From Pseudomonas piscis (lineage in GTDB: Bacteria > Pseudomonadota > Gammaproteobacteria > Pseudomonadales > Pseudomonadaceae), in NCBI RefSeq assembly GCF_009380155.1, contig NZ_WHUV01000003.1, forward strand, positions 434,001-498,000: a stretch of 64,000 nucleotides of DNA, read 5' to 3'. The notes beneath the pieces were generated by a model. The model was given only the letters and a program-made list of their open reading frames with translations. It had not been told where the DNA came from and ran no database searches. This document shows positions 1-8,352 of this stretch, piece after piece (positions within the stretch are counted from its first letter, which is position 1; each line of letters starts with the position of its first letter). The position numbers and the translations under genes are program-made.

Positions 1-568
1 AGATTTGTGCGCCAAAACTTGAAGATCTAATTGCGCAATATGTATTGAGGGATATGCTGGATTTTGTCTGGTTGCTGCATATTTCCCAGATGAAACCTGA
101 CATTTGATTGCTTAAGGCGTTCATCAGATGCATGTGGTTTTTGCGGGGTAGTTGCTTCATGAACCTTTGTCGTATGTCGATAAAGGATTTTATTGCGGGA
201 TGCTGGTCATCCAGGCTTGGGTTCTGCTCGTGATCGAACTCGCAGATGAATTTAATGGTGCTGAGCAACTCGATAGTACTATCGGTCGTGTTGGCGGAAG
301 CGCTATTTTCAATTATGTCGTCTATGACCAATATCCAGGATGCCAGGTCGAATACGACATTGATGAACTTGTTGTCGATGCAGGGGTGTATGAGGCGTAT
401 GTACTGCGAGGCCGTGTGTACGACGGCTTCGGCGAAACTGCCGTCTTCGATGAGCTGCATTTTCTTCAGCCATAGGGTGCTCCCAAGCAGCTCGGTGTTT
501 TGAGAGTGGTGAGGCTTGAAGTCGAAAGGAAGATAGAGCCGGGTATCGTCATCAGTCATGCTGTTCAT
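1..568 (-). CDS. Class I terpene synthase, N-terminal part (runs off the left edge)
   Basis: An open minus-strand frame starts at ATG 568-566, behind an AGGTGG ribosome site about 9 nt upstream, and stays open to base 1, so the C-terminal half lies outside. A second in-frame ATG is at 559. Counted from the second ATG, residues 75-85 read WILVIDDIIEN. This holds the DDxxE metal-binding motif at 80-84, the usual place for bacterial sesquiterpene cyclases. Near residue 170 a YCAIRSSSFGA segment resembles the conserved Y-x-x-x-R helix of the family. The NSE metal triad would lie beyond the edge. Such enzymes ionise prenyl diphosphates (often farnesyl diphosphate) with Mg2+ and cyclise the carbocation; the product cannot be told from this fragment. 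Base composition is AT-richer than the flanking genes, suggesting transfer. Confidence 0.82.
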   Translation of the reverse strand, partial: MNSMTDDDTRLYLPFDFKPHHSQNTELLGSTLWLKKMQLIEDGSFAEAVVHTASQYIRLIHPCIDNKFINVVFDLASWILVIDDIIENSASANTTDSTIELLSTIKFICEFDHEQNPSLDDQHPAIKSFIDIRQRFMKQLPRKNHMHLMNALSNQMSGFIWEICSNQTKSSISLNTYCAIRSSSFGAQI

Positions 569-872
569 TGAGAACCGCCACCTTTCAATCATGATTATTG
601 GTGATCCAATTAAGAACGAAGTGCTGGCGTTTCTATTGTTGGGTTTCGGATCAAGCTTGATCTCATTGCCAGTGACCTCTTGCCTGGTGTTTGTCGGCGC
701 GGTTGCCCAGTGGGTCATCAATGGCCAATTTGTCCCCTGGGTGTCTATGGCTATCTAGATGAGTTGGGGTTTTATTGGCCCTGAAATCCCCATGCTTCGT
801 AGCAGGGCGATAACTTTTCACCAGGTATTGGAACAGTATGGCTGTCCTTGAACAGAGGGTTTTATAAGGTGG

Positions 873-1127
873 CTCGGGAGAGTTTGGAAAGCTGCAGAAC
901 TGGCGACTTCATATGGCGCTTTCGCGAAACTGCTTGCAGAGATACACAATGATGGCCGGTAGTATTCTTCTGCGCCATGCGCAACATGGCTGATAGCTGG
1001 GATTGGAGTTGCAAGTTCCTTGTCGCTGGAGGCGCTAACGAATCTTGCTCGGTAGCTGGAACAAGCCAAGCTGCTGTTTTGCCATTGCCAGGGTGTTGAT
1101 TTGTCTTGTGGGAATCGTTCCCAATAG
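873..1127 (+). pseudogene. Possible decayed coding fragment
   Basis: One plus-strand frame reads as plausible protein, for example AAELATSYGAFAKLLAEIH and then GIGVASSLSLEALTNLAR. It is interrupted by in-frame TAG codons at about 975, 1056 and 1125. The alanine/leucine-rich helical character and codon choice look like former coding sequence rather than random DNA. I do not recognise the family, and chance cannot be excluded. Confidence 0.25.
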
Positions 1128-1223
1128 CAGTCTCTATCCATGATGTTTTTCGCTTGAGTATGTTCGGTAAGCGTCAGTAGATGGTTTTATAGTTGGTTGT
1201 GTTTTTCAGTCCGATGTTGCGTC

Positions 1224-1331
1224 ATGGCCAAGGAGATTGAAAAGAAGAGGGGGAAGCTGGTGTGTGTCAGGTTTGGAAACACAACAGTAAAAGTACCCAG
1301 GTTGGACCCGCAGGCTCTCAATAGTTTCTAG
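1224..1331 (+). CDS. Small open frame, 35 residues, unknown
   Basis: ATG 1224 to TAG 1331 encodes a short basic peptide beginning MAKEIEKKRGKLVCVRF. No convincing ribosome site precedes it (the upstream bases are pyrimidine-rich), and I recognise no family. Its place in a decayed stretch makes it either a remnant or chance. It is listed because it is the only ATG frame there with a protein-like, charged N-terminus. Confidence 0.15.
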   Translation: MAKEIEKKRGKLVCVRFGNTTVKVPRLDPQALNSF

Positions 1332-1506
1332 CACATCCCATGATGCTGATTAGCACGTTTGGCTATATCGGGAGCTTGCGATGTTCAAGCCTGGTCTAGT
1401 GGGTTTTAGTGCCTGTGCCCTCATCAGCTGTGATGGGCTCTCGTAGGCTGAGGCTGTCCCGGGGTATCGCTATCGCAATGCTTTGGTTGTCGTGTGGGAC
1501 AAAAGA

Positions 1507-2670
1507 TCACAAGGCATTCCTGAGGGTTTGCAGTTGGGCGACCAGGTGGCTGAAGTCGGTACTGGACAGCCGTTGCCCGGACCACGGTTGCAGTGCTTGC
1601 CTGGCTGCCTCCACGGGTTGCTGGCTGAGCAGCGCGAGCACTTCGCACTGGGCTTGGGGCTCGAGTTGTTCGAAGCCCGGGTGTCGGCGCCGGGCCCGGC
1701 GCCGGATGTCCAGTTGCAGGGCCTGCACCAAGGGGCCCTGGCCGCCATGGCGAAGAATGAAACCGGCACTGGCGCGCAGGTGCTCGAGTAGCTGGCGCCG
1801 GGCCTTGGGCGCCGGTGCCAGCAATGGGCCCTGGCGGAATCCGGCGTGCCACAGCCACAGGACGATGAGCAGGCCGAGGGCCACCAGCGCCTGGGGGAAG
1901 TTCTTCCACAACAGTTGCCAGAGATTCGGATGGTTGGTGTCGAACAGCAACGTCACCGCGGTATCGGCGTTCAGGTACCACAACAGCCAGGCGTTGTCGT
2001 AGCGACCGATGGCCGGGCTCTTCCAGATATCGGCATCGGTCAGCACGGTGATGCTGCCCTTGCCGTGCTCGAGCTGCAGCATGTGGGTGGCCACGCCGCT
2101 GCTGGCCCAGGACTGCGCGAGGCCTTGCGGGTCTTCGAGGTGGTAGGCGGTATCGAAGCTGATGTAGGCCGGGGCCCGCTCGCCTTCGACATGGACCTTG
2201 GTCAGCTTCGGATAAGCGTCGTCCGCCTCCGGCTCCGGTGGTTCCTCGAGGTCCTCGCTCATCATCTGCTGCACCTGGACCCGGTCCAGCAGCAGGTCGC
2301 CGCTTTGTTCGGTCTCCTCGTCCCACAGCGCTTCGGCGACGAACACCAGGTGTCCGCCGGCACGGGCCCAGTCCAGTACCTGGTCGGCCTGGTGTGGGCT
2401 CATGTTCGAGCGATCCCCGAGCATCAGCAGGCTATTGCCGGCAGGCTTGAGAGTCGCCAGCACCTCCAGGCCATTGGCGTGTTCCACCTTGAGGCCACGT
2501 TCGCGCAGGAACATCTGCGCCGCCAGGTAGGGGTTGGCCAGGGCTTCCGGCGACGGACCGTGATCCACCAGCTCCTGGTAGGGCGTGGCATGGCGATAGA
2601 GGTAATAGCCGGAAGTGCCGAGCACCAGGATCACCAGCAGGGCAAGGATGCCCAATACGGTACGACTCAT
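1507..2670 (-). CDS. DUF4350-domain membrane-anchored protein
   Basis: 387 residues from ATG 2670, whose ATG overlaps the TGA of the upstream gene (ATGA), so the two are translationally coupled. A longer in-frame start is possible but lies inside the upstream gene. Residues 1-25 form one membrane anchor (VLGILALLVILVLGTSGYYLY). Next comes a GATase-like DUF4350 domain with LLMLGDRSNMSPHQADQVL and LVFVAEALW. A second hydrophobic segment (ALVALGLLIVLWLWHAGF) is followed by a cytoplasmic tail. In Pseudomonas this family travels with DUF4129, SpoIIM, RDD, MoxR ATPase and DUF58 genes, a set thought to act on envelope or chaperone-like functions; the exact role is unknown. It is the last gene of the run here, and no MoxR gene follows. 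Confidence 0.85.
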   Translation of the reverse strand: MSRTVLGILALLVILVLGTSGYYLYRHATPYQELVDHGPSPEALANPYLAAQMFLRERGLKVEHANGLEVLATLKPAGNSLLMLGDRSNMSPHQADQVLDWARAGGHLVFVAEALWDEETEQSGDLLLDRVQVQQMMSEDLEEPPEPEADDAYPKLTKVHVEGERAPAYISFDTAYHLEDPQGLAQSWASSGVATHMLQLEHGKGSITVLTDADIWKSPAIGRYDNAWLLWYLNADTAVTLLFDTNHPNLWQLLWKNFPQALVALGLLIVLWLWHAGFRQGPLLAPAPKARRQLLEHLRASAGFILRHGGQGPLVQALQLDIRRRARRRHPGFEQLEPQAQCEVLALLSQQPVEAARQALQPWSGQRLSSTDFSHLVAQLQTLRNAL

Positions 2671-4226
2671 GATGCGACTCCTGGGCCGAAGAGCTGGCGC
2701 CAGCCATCGCACAGGCGTGGCTGCGCCTCGGTGCCGGGAACCTGGTGCCCGTAGGCCATGTTCTGCCAATGCCGGGTCAGTTCGATGCTGAAGCTCTCCA
2801 GCTGCGGGTGCCGCAGGGCCTTGATCCGTTCCAGCACCTGGCCTTCGGTGTCGCCGATGTCCAGGGGCAGGTGGAAGTCTTCCAGCAGGCGGCTGAGCAG
2901 GGCCCGATAGAGCAGGCCCAGGGCTTCGCGCGGTTGGCTTGGCCAGAGCGCGGCGACATGGGCCGCGACATCATCCGGCAAGGTCTGGCTGCCGACCTCC
3001 AGGCCGAACAGTTGCTGAGGCATGGCCGGTGGACGGGTCTTGCGTGGCTGCGGGCGCCAGCCGACGAAAGTGCGCAACCAGTCGCGATATCGCCACAGCA
3101 ACCATGCCAGCGCTCCCAGCAGCAGCCCCCAGAGCAATATCTCCAGGCCTTTGCCCAGGGCGTTGAAGTTGCTCTTGCCCAGGCCTTCCAGCAGATCCTT
3201 GAGCCAACCCGGCGGCTTGCCCTTGGCGTCTTTTTTCTGTGGTTGCTCTTCGCCGAAGCGATAGCGGGTCACCGATTCTTGATTCTTGAACGGTGGCTTT
3301 TCCAGGATGCCCTTGATGCTGTCCTGCGCCGCCTTGCTGGTAAGCGGCTGTTGCAGCAGGCGCGGACTCTCGGGACCAGCCACGACCTGCTTGGCATTGC
3401 TGGCGGTGGCGGCCCAGAGCGACTGGCTGGGTACCAGCCACAACGCGCCCAGTACCAGCAGCAAGGCGCTGGCACCGGCCAGGCGCTGGCGCAGGCGGCG
3501 GAACACCAGTTCGATGTCCCAGGCTTCCAGCTCAGTGCGGCGGTTGAGGTACAGGCTGAAGCCGCAGGCTACGTAGAGCGGCTCCCAGACCACCAGCACC
3601 AGGGCGTAGAAGGCATTGGTCAGGTGTTCCAACCATAGCCAGTCCTGCTGGGCGGCGACGATCAGGGTCTGCCAGTTCCAGTCCAGTTCCACTTGCTGCG
3701 GCAATAATAGGTAAAACAACGCCATCAGGCCGATCCACAGCGCGCCTTCCAGGTGCACCCCGATCACTGTCAGCCAGCGAGCGGCCCCGGCATTGCGCTG
3801 CAGCAGTACCCCCAGGCGTTGCTGGCGGGCATCGCCGCTCAGCCCCTCGAGTTGCATTACCGGCATCAGGAAGCTGCGGCTCATGCTCAAGCGGCGCCAG
3901 GTTAGGCTGGCCAGCAGTTGCGGCTTGAGCAGGCGTGGCCATTGCCGCAAAGCCTGGCCCAGGCTCGGGGTATCGCCGAACAGCGCCTTGGACAGGATGA
4001 ACAGCGGCAGGCGCTCGAAGGCCGGCTTCAGCCACCAGAACAACAGCAATGCCAGGGATGGCCAATCCCAAAGCAACAGGCTCAGCAGGGCGAACACCGG
4101 CAAGCTGACGATGGCCCAGCTGGTCATCAACAAGCCCCGGTGGCGCTGGCCCATGAGCATGCCCAGGTCCATGGCTTCCCAGGCGTTGCGCGGGCGGATC
4201 ACCACGCTGGCATCACTCAGGCGCAT
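2667..4226 (-). CDS. DUF4129-domain membrane protein
   Basis: 519 residues from ATG 4226, preceded by GGAAGAG. An upstream TTG at 4244 is in frame but less likely. The N-terminal half is hydrophobic, with several membrane helices (SWAIVSLPVFALLSLLLW, TLIVAAQQDWLWLEHL, ASALLLVLGALWLV). A charged linker and another helix (ILLWGLLLGALAWLLWRY) follow, then a C-terminal cytoplasmic DUF4129 domain (EALGLLYRALLSRLLEDF, GDTEGQVLERIKALRHP). It overlaps the SpoIIM gene by 14 bases and the DUF4350 gene by 4, so it is an operon member. DUF4129 domains resemble the C-terminal region of protein-glutaminase/transglutaminase-associated membrane proteins. The molecular role is unknown. Confidence 0.85.
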   Translation of the reverse strand: MRLSDASVVIRPRNAWEAMDLGMLMGQRHRGLLMTSWAIVSLPVFALLSLLLWDWPSLALLLFWWLKPAFERLPLFILSKALFGDTPSLGQALRQWPRLLKPQLLASLTWRRLSMSRSFLMPVMQLEGLSGDARQQRLGVLLQRNAGAARWLTVIGVHLEGALWIGLMALFYLLLPQQVELDWNWQTLIVAAQQDWLWLEHLTNAFYALVLVVWEPLYVACGFSLYLNRRTELEAWDIELVFRRLRQRLAGASALLLVLGALWLVPSQSLWAATASNAKQVVAGPESPRLLQQPLTSKAAQDSIKGILEKPPFKNQESVTRYRFGEEQPQKKDAKGKPPGWLKDLLEGLGKSNFNALGKGLEILLWGLLLGALAWLLWRYRDWLRTFVGWRPQPRKTRPPAMPQQLFGLEVGSQTLPDDVAAHVAALWPSQPREALGLLYRALLSRLLEDFHLPLDIGDTEGQVLERIKALRHPQLESFSIELTRHWQNMAYGHQVPGTEAQPRLCDGWRQLFGPGVAS

Positions 4227-5193
4227 GGGGGACTCTTCCGGCAAGGCCCAGGTAGGACAGGACCAGGGCCCACAGCGCTGCGCCGACGCTGTACTTGACC
4301 CAGGGCGCGGGCCAGGTCATGGAGGACCAATAGGCCTCGATGAAGGCTGCGATCAACAGGAAGACGATCACCCCATAGACCAATTGCACGCTGATTCGCG
4401 CCGCCTGCAGCAGGGCTTCGCCACGAGACAGGCGACCAGGGGCGATCAGCGCCCAACCCAGCTTCAGGCCTGCGGCACCGGACAGGGCGATGGCCGTGAG
4501 CTCGAAGGCGCCATGGCCGATGACGAAAGGCCAGAAGGTCTGGCCGAAACCGATCTGGGTCAGGTGGCCGGCGATGGCCCCGATGATCAGGCCATTGAAG
4601 ACCAGGAAGAACACGCTGCCCAGGCCGAACAGCAGGCCGCTGGCGAACGTCTGAAAGGCGATGCCGATGTTGTGCATGATGTAGTAGCCGAACATCACCC
4701 AGTCTTCGCTGGAGGCGCGTTCGACGGCGCGACCCAGGTGACCGGCGGCCGGGTCGTACATGCCGCGCATTTCGCCCACTTGTTGTTGGCTGATCAGGCT
4801 GTAGACCAGTTCGGGATACAGGTACACCAGCAGACCTATGCCCAGCAGGCTGACGAAGAACAGCAGGCTGGCGATCGTTACCAGGCGCCACTCCTGGCGC
4901 ACCAGGCGCGGGAAGCCGGCCAACAGGAAGCCCAGTACGTTGGCGCTGATGGCGGTGCGCCGGCGGTATAGCTGCTGGTGGCCGCGCAGCGCCAGCTGTT
5001 GCAGCGGATCGATCAGGTAGCTGCTGTAGCCGCGCTCCTGGGCCAGGGCCAGGTGCTGGCACAGGCGCCGGTAGTCCTGGACGAAGGTCTGGCATTGCTC
5101 GGCCTTGGCCCGGCCTTGTTCAAGTTGCTCGAGCAGTTGTGCGAAGTGCTGCCATTGGGCCTGGTGGCGGCTCTCGAAAAGACTTTGCTTCAT
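4213..5193 (-). CDS. Stage II sporulation protein M (SpoIIM/DUF95) family membrane protein
   Basis: 326 residues from ATG 5193. The N-terminal ~80 residues are soluble and helical (QWQHFAQLLEQLEQGRAKAE). Several membrane helices follow (ASLLFFVSLLGIGLLVYLY, GLLFGLGSVFFLVFNGLIIG, VYGVIVFLLIAAFIEAYW), with the family signature FVIGHGAFELTAIALSGAAG around residues 220-240. In spore formers SpoIIM acts with SpoIID/SpoIIP in engulfment. In non-sporulating Pseudomonas the homologue sits in the RDD/DUF4129/MoxR operon and its job is not established. It overlaps the RDD gene by 4 bases and the next gene by 14. Confidence 0.88.
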   Translation of the reverse strand: MKQSLFESRHQAQWQHFAQLLEQLEQGRAKAEQCQTFVQDYRRLCQHLALAQERGYSSYLIDPLQQLALRGHQQLYRRRTAISANVLGFLLAGFPRLVRQEWRLVTIASLLFFVSLLGIGLLVYLYPELVYSLISQQQVGEMRGMYDPAAGHLGRAVERASSEDWVMFGYYIMHNIGIAFQTFASGLLFGLGSVFFLVFNGLIIGAIAGHLTQIGFGQTFWPFVIGHGAFELTAIALSGAAGLKLGWALIAPGRLSRGEALLQAARISVQLVYGVIVFLLIAAFIEAYWSSMTWPAPWVKYSVGAALWALVLSYLGLAGRVPHAPE

Positions 5194-5915
5194 GTCGCTC
5201 CCAGGAAACCGCGGGCAATGCCGTTGAGTTCGGCAGTGGCCTGGGCGGTGGGTACGTGCAGTGGCTGGGCCAGGATGGCCGCCAGCTCCTGGGTCCGTTC
5301 AGCGGACAGCTGGGCTTGGCGCTCGGCGAAACCGAGGATCGCCCGTTGTTCATCCAGGCTCAGGGCGAAGGGCGCGCTGCGGGGCGTGGCCGGGGGAAGT
5401 TGCGGCCGTTCGACTGTCTGCTCGCGATAGATCACCAGGGTACCGGCGGCCAGGTCGCCCAGGCGCTTGAAGGCCGGGTGCTGCAGGCAACTGATGGCGC
5501 CGAGGAAGTAAGCGAACGGCAGCATGTCGGCAAAGCGCAGCAGGTTGCGGGTCAGGGAGGCGCTCCAGCCGATCGGCGTGCCATCGTCCTGTACCACCCG
5601 CAGCCCCATCATCTGCTTGCCGGGGGAGCGGCCCTGGTTCAGCACCTCGAACAGCACCATGTACCACCAGCTGATCAGGAACAGCAGGATCGAACCCAGG
5701 CCGATGCCGATCTCGCCGAAAAAGCCCAGGGCGACGAACAGCACGCCCATGACCAGGGCGCGGATGCCCAGGTCCAGGCCATAGGCCAGGGCACGAACCA
5801 GCAGTCCCGCCGGTCGCAGTGGCAGATCGATACCCTCCGGGGTCTCGACCTGGTAACGCGTATCCAATGGCGGGGGCAGCGATGCGTTCCTTGGCGGTGC
5901 TGGTGTTTCGGACAT
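5190..5915 (-). CDS. RDD family membrane protein
   Basis: 241 residues from ATG 5915; a TTG two codons upstream is in frame but unlikely. The RDD domain begins near residue 30 with RPAGLLVRALAYGLDLGIRA, the Arg-Asp-Asp-type first helix. It continues through hydrophobic helices (LVMGVLFVALGFFGEIGIGL, ILLFLISWWYMVLFEVL), the conserved GRSPGKQMMGLRVV loop and the LLRFADMLPFAYFLGAIS helix. RDD proteins are small integral membrane proteins, some linked to ion transport. It is the first gene of the minus-strand operon and is divergent from sbcB. The 184 bases between them must hold both promoters. Confidence 0.9.
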   Translation of the reverse strand: MSETPAPPRNASLPPPLDTRYQVETPEGIDLPLRPAGLLVRALAYGLDLGIRALVMGVLFVALGFFGEIGIGLGSILLFLISWWYMVLFEVLNQGRSPGKQMMGLRVVQDDGTPIGWSASLTRNLLRFADMLPFAYFLGAISCLQHPAFKRLGDLAAGTLVIYREQTVERPQLPPATPRSAPFALSLDEQRAILGFAERQAQLSAERTQELAAILAQPLHVPTAQATAELNGIARGFLGAT

Positions 5916-6099
5916 GGGCAACTTGCTGGATGGCCTGGTGGAGAAAAATCCAGCGCCGATGCTAGCAGTGTCTGAGGGGCAAACGACATCATTAACTGCG
6001 AATTAAAGCACTTCGGGGCAGGGCTGCGGGTCGATGCGGCTGGCCCTGGCGCTATGCAAGCGCCTAGACTGCGTCGGTCTTTCAGTTCAGGAACAGGCC

Positions 6100-7527
6100 G
6101 TGACTTCCCTCTTTTGGTACGACTACGAAACCACTGGCATCAACCCGCGCAACGACCGTCCGTTGCAAGTGGCAGGTATTCGCACCGACCTGGCGCTCAA
6201 TGAAATTGACGAGCCGGTCAACCTCTATTGCCAGCCCGCCGACGATATCCTGCCGCACCCGGCAGCTTGCATGATCACCGGCATCACTCCGCAGCGCCTG
6301 GCCGAGCGCGGGTTGAGCGAGGCCGATTTCATGACCCGGGTGCATCAGCAGTTGGCCCGCCCGGGAACCTGCGGCGCGGGCTACAACACCTTGCGTTTCG
6401 ACGACGAGATGACTCGCTACGGCTTGTATCGGAATTTCTTCGACCCCTATGCCCGGGAGTGGCAAGGCGGCAACAGTCGCTGGGACCTGATCGATGTGGT
6501 GCGGGCGGCCTATGCGTTGCGCCCCCAGGGTATCGCCTGGCCTGAAGAGCAGGGCCAGGTGACGCTGAAACTGGAGCGCCTGACGGCAGAGAATGGCATC
6601 GACCATGGCCAGGCCCACGAGGCCTTGTCCGATGTGCGAGCGACCATTGCCCTGGCGCGACTGATCCGCGACAAGCAGCCCAAGCTCTATGAATGGTTGT
6701 TCCAGTTACGCAGCAAGCAGCGGGTGATGGACCAGATCCGCCTGTTGCAGCCGATGGTGCACATCTCCGGGCGTTTCTCTGCCGCGCGGCATTATGTCGG
6801 CGTGGTGTTGCCCCTGGCCTGGCATCCGCGCAATCGCAATGCCTTGATCGTCTGCGACCTGCACCTGGATCCCCAAGGGCTCCTGGATCTGGATGCCCAG
6901 ACGTTGCGCCAGCGCCTGTATACCCGGCGTGAAGACCTGGCCGAAGGCGAATTGCCGGTGCCGTTGAAACTCATCCATATCAATCGCTGCCCGGTGGTGG
7001 CGCCGTTGAATGTGTTGCGTGTCGAAGATCAACAGCGCCTGCACTTGGATATGGAACAATACCAGCGCCGCGCTTTGCGTCTGAGCGAGGCTCGGGAAGT
7101 TTGGCAGGATAAACTTTCGCTGATTTACGGACCTGATGAATTCGCTGCCAGCGAGGATCCGGAGCAGCAGTTGTACGATGGCTTTATTGGTGATCGCGAT
7201 CGCCGCTTGTGTGAGCAAGTACGCCAGGCCGATCCGCAGCATTTGGCTCTGCAAGAATGGCCGTTCGATGATGAGCGGTTGCCGGAACTTCTGTTCCGCT
7301 ACCGTGCCCGTAACTTTTCGGAAACATTGAGCAAGGATGAGCAAGAGCGCTGGCGCGGATTCTGCCAGCAGCGTTTGCTTGATCCGCAACTGGGGGCGCC
7401 CAATACCCTGGAAAGTTTTCGGCAGGCTCTGGAGCAATCCCTGCTAAGTGCTGATCCGAGACAACGCCAGGTGCTGGAGCAGTGGCAGCAACATGTTCGC
7501 GATCTGGCCCTGCGACTGGGCCTTTAA
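6100..7527 (+). CDS. sbcB: Exodeoxyribonuclease I
   Basis: 475 residues from GTG 6100, the same length as E. coli ExoI; an AGGA site lies about 9 nt upstream. An upstream in-frame ATG (6034) would add 22 residues with no family match. Residues 3-12 read SLFWYDYETT, the DEDD exonuclease motif I (D-x-E). Later come the motif with NTLRFDDEMTRY and the HEALSDVRAT segment of motif III, followed by the SH3-like and helical C-terminal domains. The enzyme degrades single-stranded DNA 3' to 5' in mismatch repair and recombination. It converges on mvaT across a bidirectional terminator. Confidence 0.96.
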   Translation: MTSLFWYDYETTGINPRNDRPLQVAGIRTDLALNEIDEPVNLYCQPADDILPHPAACMITGITPQRLAERGLSEADFMTRVHQQLARPGTCGAGYNTLRFDDEMTRYGLYRNFFDPYAREWQGGNSRWDLIDVVRAAYALRPQGIAWPEEQGQVTLKLERLTAENGIDHGQAHEALSDVRATIALARLIRDKQPKLYEWLFQLRSKQRVMDQIRLLQPMVHISGRFSAARHYVGVVLPLAWHPRNRNALIVCDLHLDPQGLLDLDAQTLRQRLYTRREDLAEGELPVPLKLIHINRCPVVAPLNVLRVEDQQRLHLDMEQYQRRALRLSEAREVWQDKLSLIYGPDEFAASEDPEQQLYDGFIGDRDRRLCEQVRQADPQHLALQEWPFDDERLPELLFRYRARNFSETLSKDEQERWRGFCQQRLLDPQLGAPNTLESFRQALEQSLLSADPRQRQVLEQWQQHVRDLALRLGL

Positions 7528-7564
7528 AAAGTTGACGGCGGCGTTCGACGTGAACGCCAGGCAT

Positions 7565-7592
7565 AAAAAACGCCAGTGACCTGGCGTTTTTT
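7565..7592. terminator. Bidirectional terminator between sbcB and mvaT
   Basis: A perfect inverted repeat: AAAAAACGCCAG, a TGAC loop, then CTGGCGTTTTTT. T-tracts flank the stem on both strands, so it can end both convergent transcripts. Confidence 0.9.
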
Positions 7593-7629
7593 AGTTGTAG
7601 CGAAAAGACCGTGGGTCGGTCTGCGAGCC

Positions 7630-8004
7630 TTAGCCCAGCAGGGTTGCCCAGCCTTCAACCACATCGCCACCCCACTTGGCTTTCCACTCTTTGAGGGTCT
7701 TGTGGTTGCCGCCTTTGGTTTCGATGACTTCACCGTTATGCGGGTTTTTGTACTGTTTAACTTTACGCGCACGCTTGGTGCCGGTGGTTTTCACAGCGGC
7801 CCGCGGCGCTTTAACTTTGGATTCCGGATCCAGCAGCGCGATGATGTCGCGCAGGGACTTGGAGTACTCGCCCATCAGGCTGCGCAGTTTGCCTTCGAAC
7901 TCCAGCTCGGCTTTCAGCTTGTCGTCTTGGGACAGGTTCTTCAAACGTGCTTGCAGTTCTTTGATAGCTTCTTCTGTTGCACGGTATTCGTTGATCAGGG
8001 ACAT
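7630..8004 (-). CDS. mvaT: H-NS-like xenogeneic silencer MvaT/MvaV
   Basis: 124 residues from ATG 8004, the standard MvaT length. The N-terminal half is a coiled-coil oligomerisation domain (MSLINEYRATEEAIKELQAR). A linker with KTTGTKRARKVKQYKNP leads into the DNA-binding module (GGNHKTLKEWKAKWG), which contacts AT-rich minor grooves. MvaT represses horizontally acquired AT-rich DNA in Pseudomonas. The atypical 0-1.5 kb region and the 42-50 kb island are the kind of DNA it would silence. It is a single gene, and its leader (8005-8300) is AT-rich, which would suit autoregulation. Whether this is MvaT or the paralogue MvaV cannot be decided here, though position beside sbcB and purU matches mvaT. 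Confidence 0.95.
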   Translation of the reverse strand: MSLINEYRATEEAIKELQARLKNLSQDDKLKAELEFEGKLRSLMGEYSKSLRDIIALLDPESKVKAPRAAVKTTGTKRARKVKQYKNPHNGEVIETKGGNHKTLKEWKAKWGGDVVEGWATLLG

Positions 8005-8352
8005 GGGGGCTACCTTGTTGGGCGCTGGGTGGCTGGATGACAATTTTGCAATAATAGTCACGGAGTTTGTACAAGTAAACATAATACCGATGCTTTATTT
8101 GGTCTTCTTAGTGTCTTTAGGCGTAACAGTCATTTCGCTATTTAATAGAAGGGCAGGTTTTCTTGTGATATTCACAAATTAGTTGTGCGCTATTTGCAAG
8201 TGTTGCCATCTGTACTGGGAGCACCGCTGGTTAAGCCTGATCTAAGGCCTTGTTACCGGCCTCGATCGGCACTGCTGGTGCAATGAATACTGCAGTTTTG
8301 CTGCGCAATGGCTAGAATGGCGACCTTTGCGAAGTTCTGGAGTTTCCCCCCC

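Larger units (their letters stand above)
569..1506. other. Atypical, AT-richer stretch without an intact gene
   Basis: About 940 bases between the terpene synthase start and the membrane operon. It must hold the promoter of the terpene synthase. I see no intact gene of convincing length. A frame with Pseudomonas-like codons but three stops (873-1127) and a 35-codon open frame (1224-1331) are listed separately. The composition differs from the GC-rich genes that begin at 1507. Confidence 0.5.
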
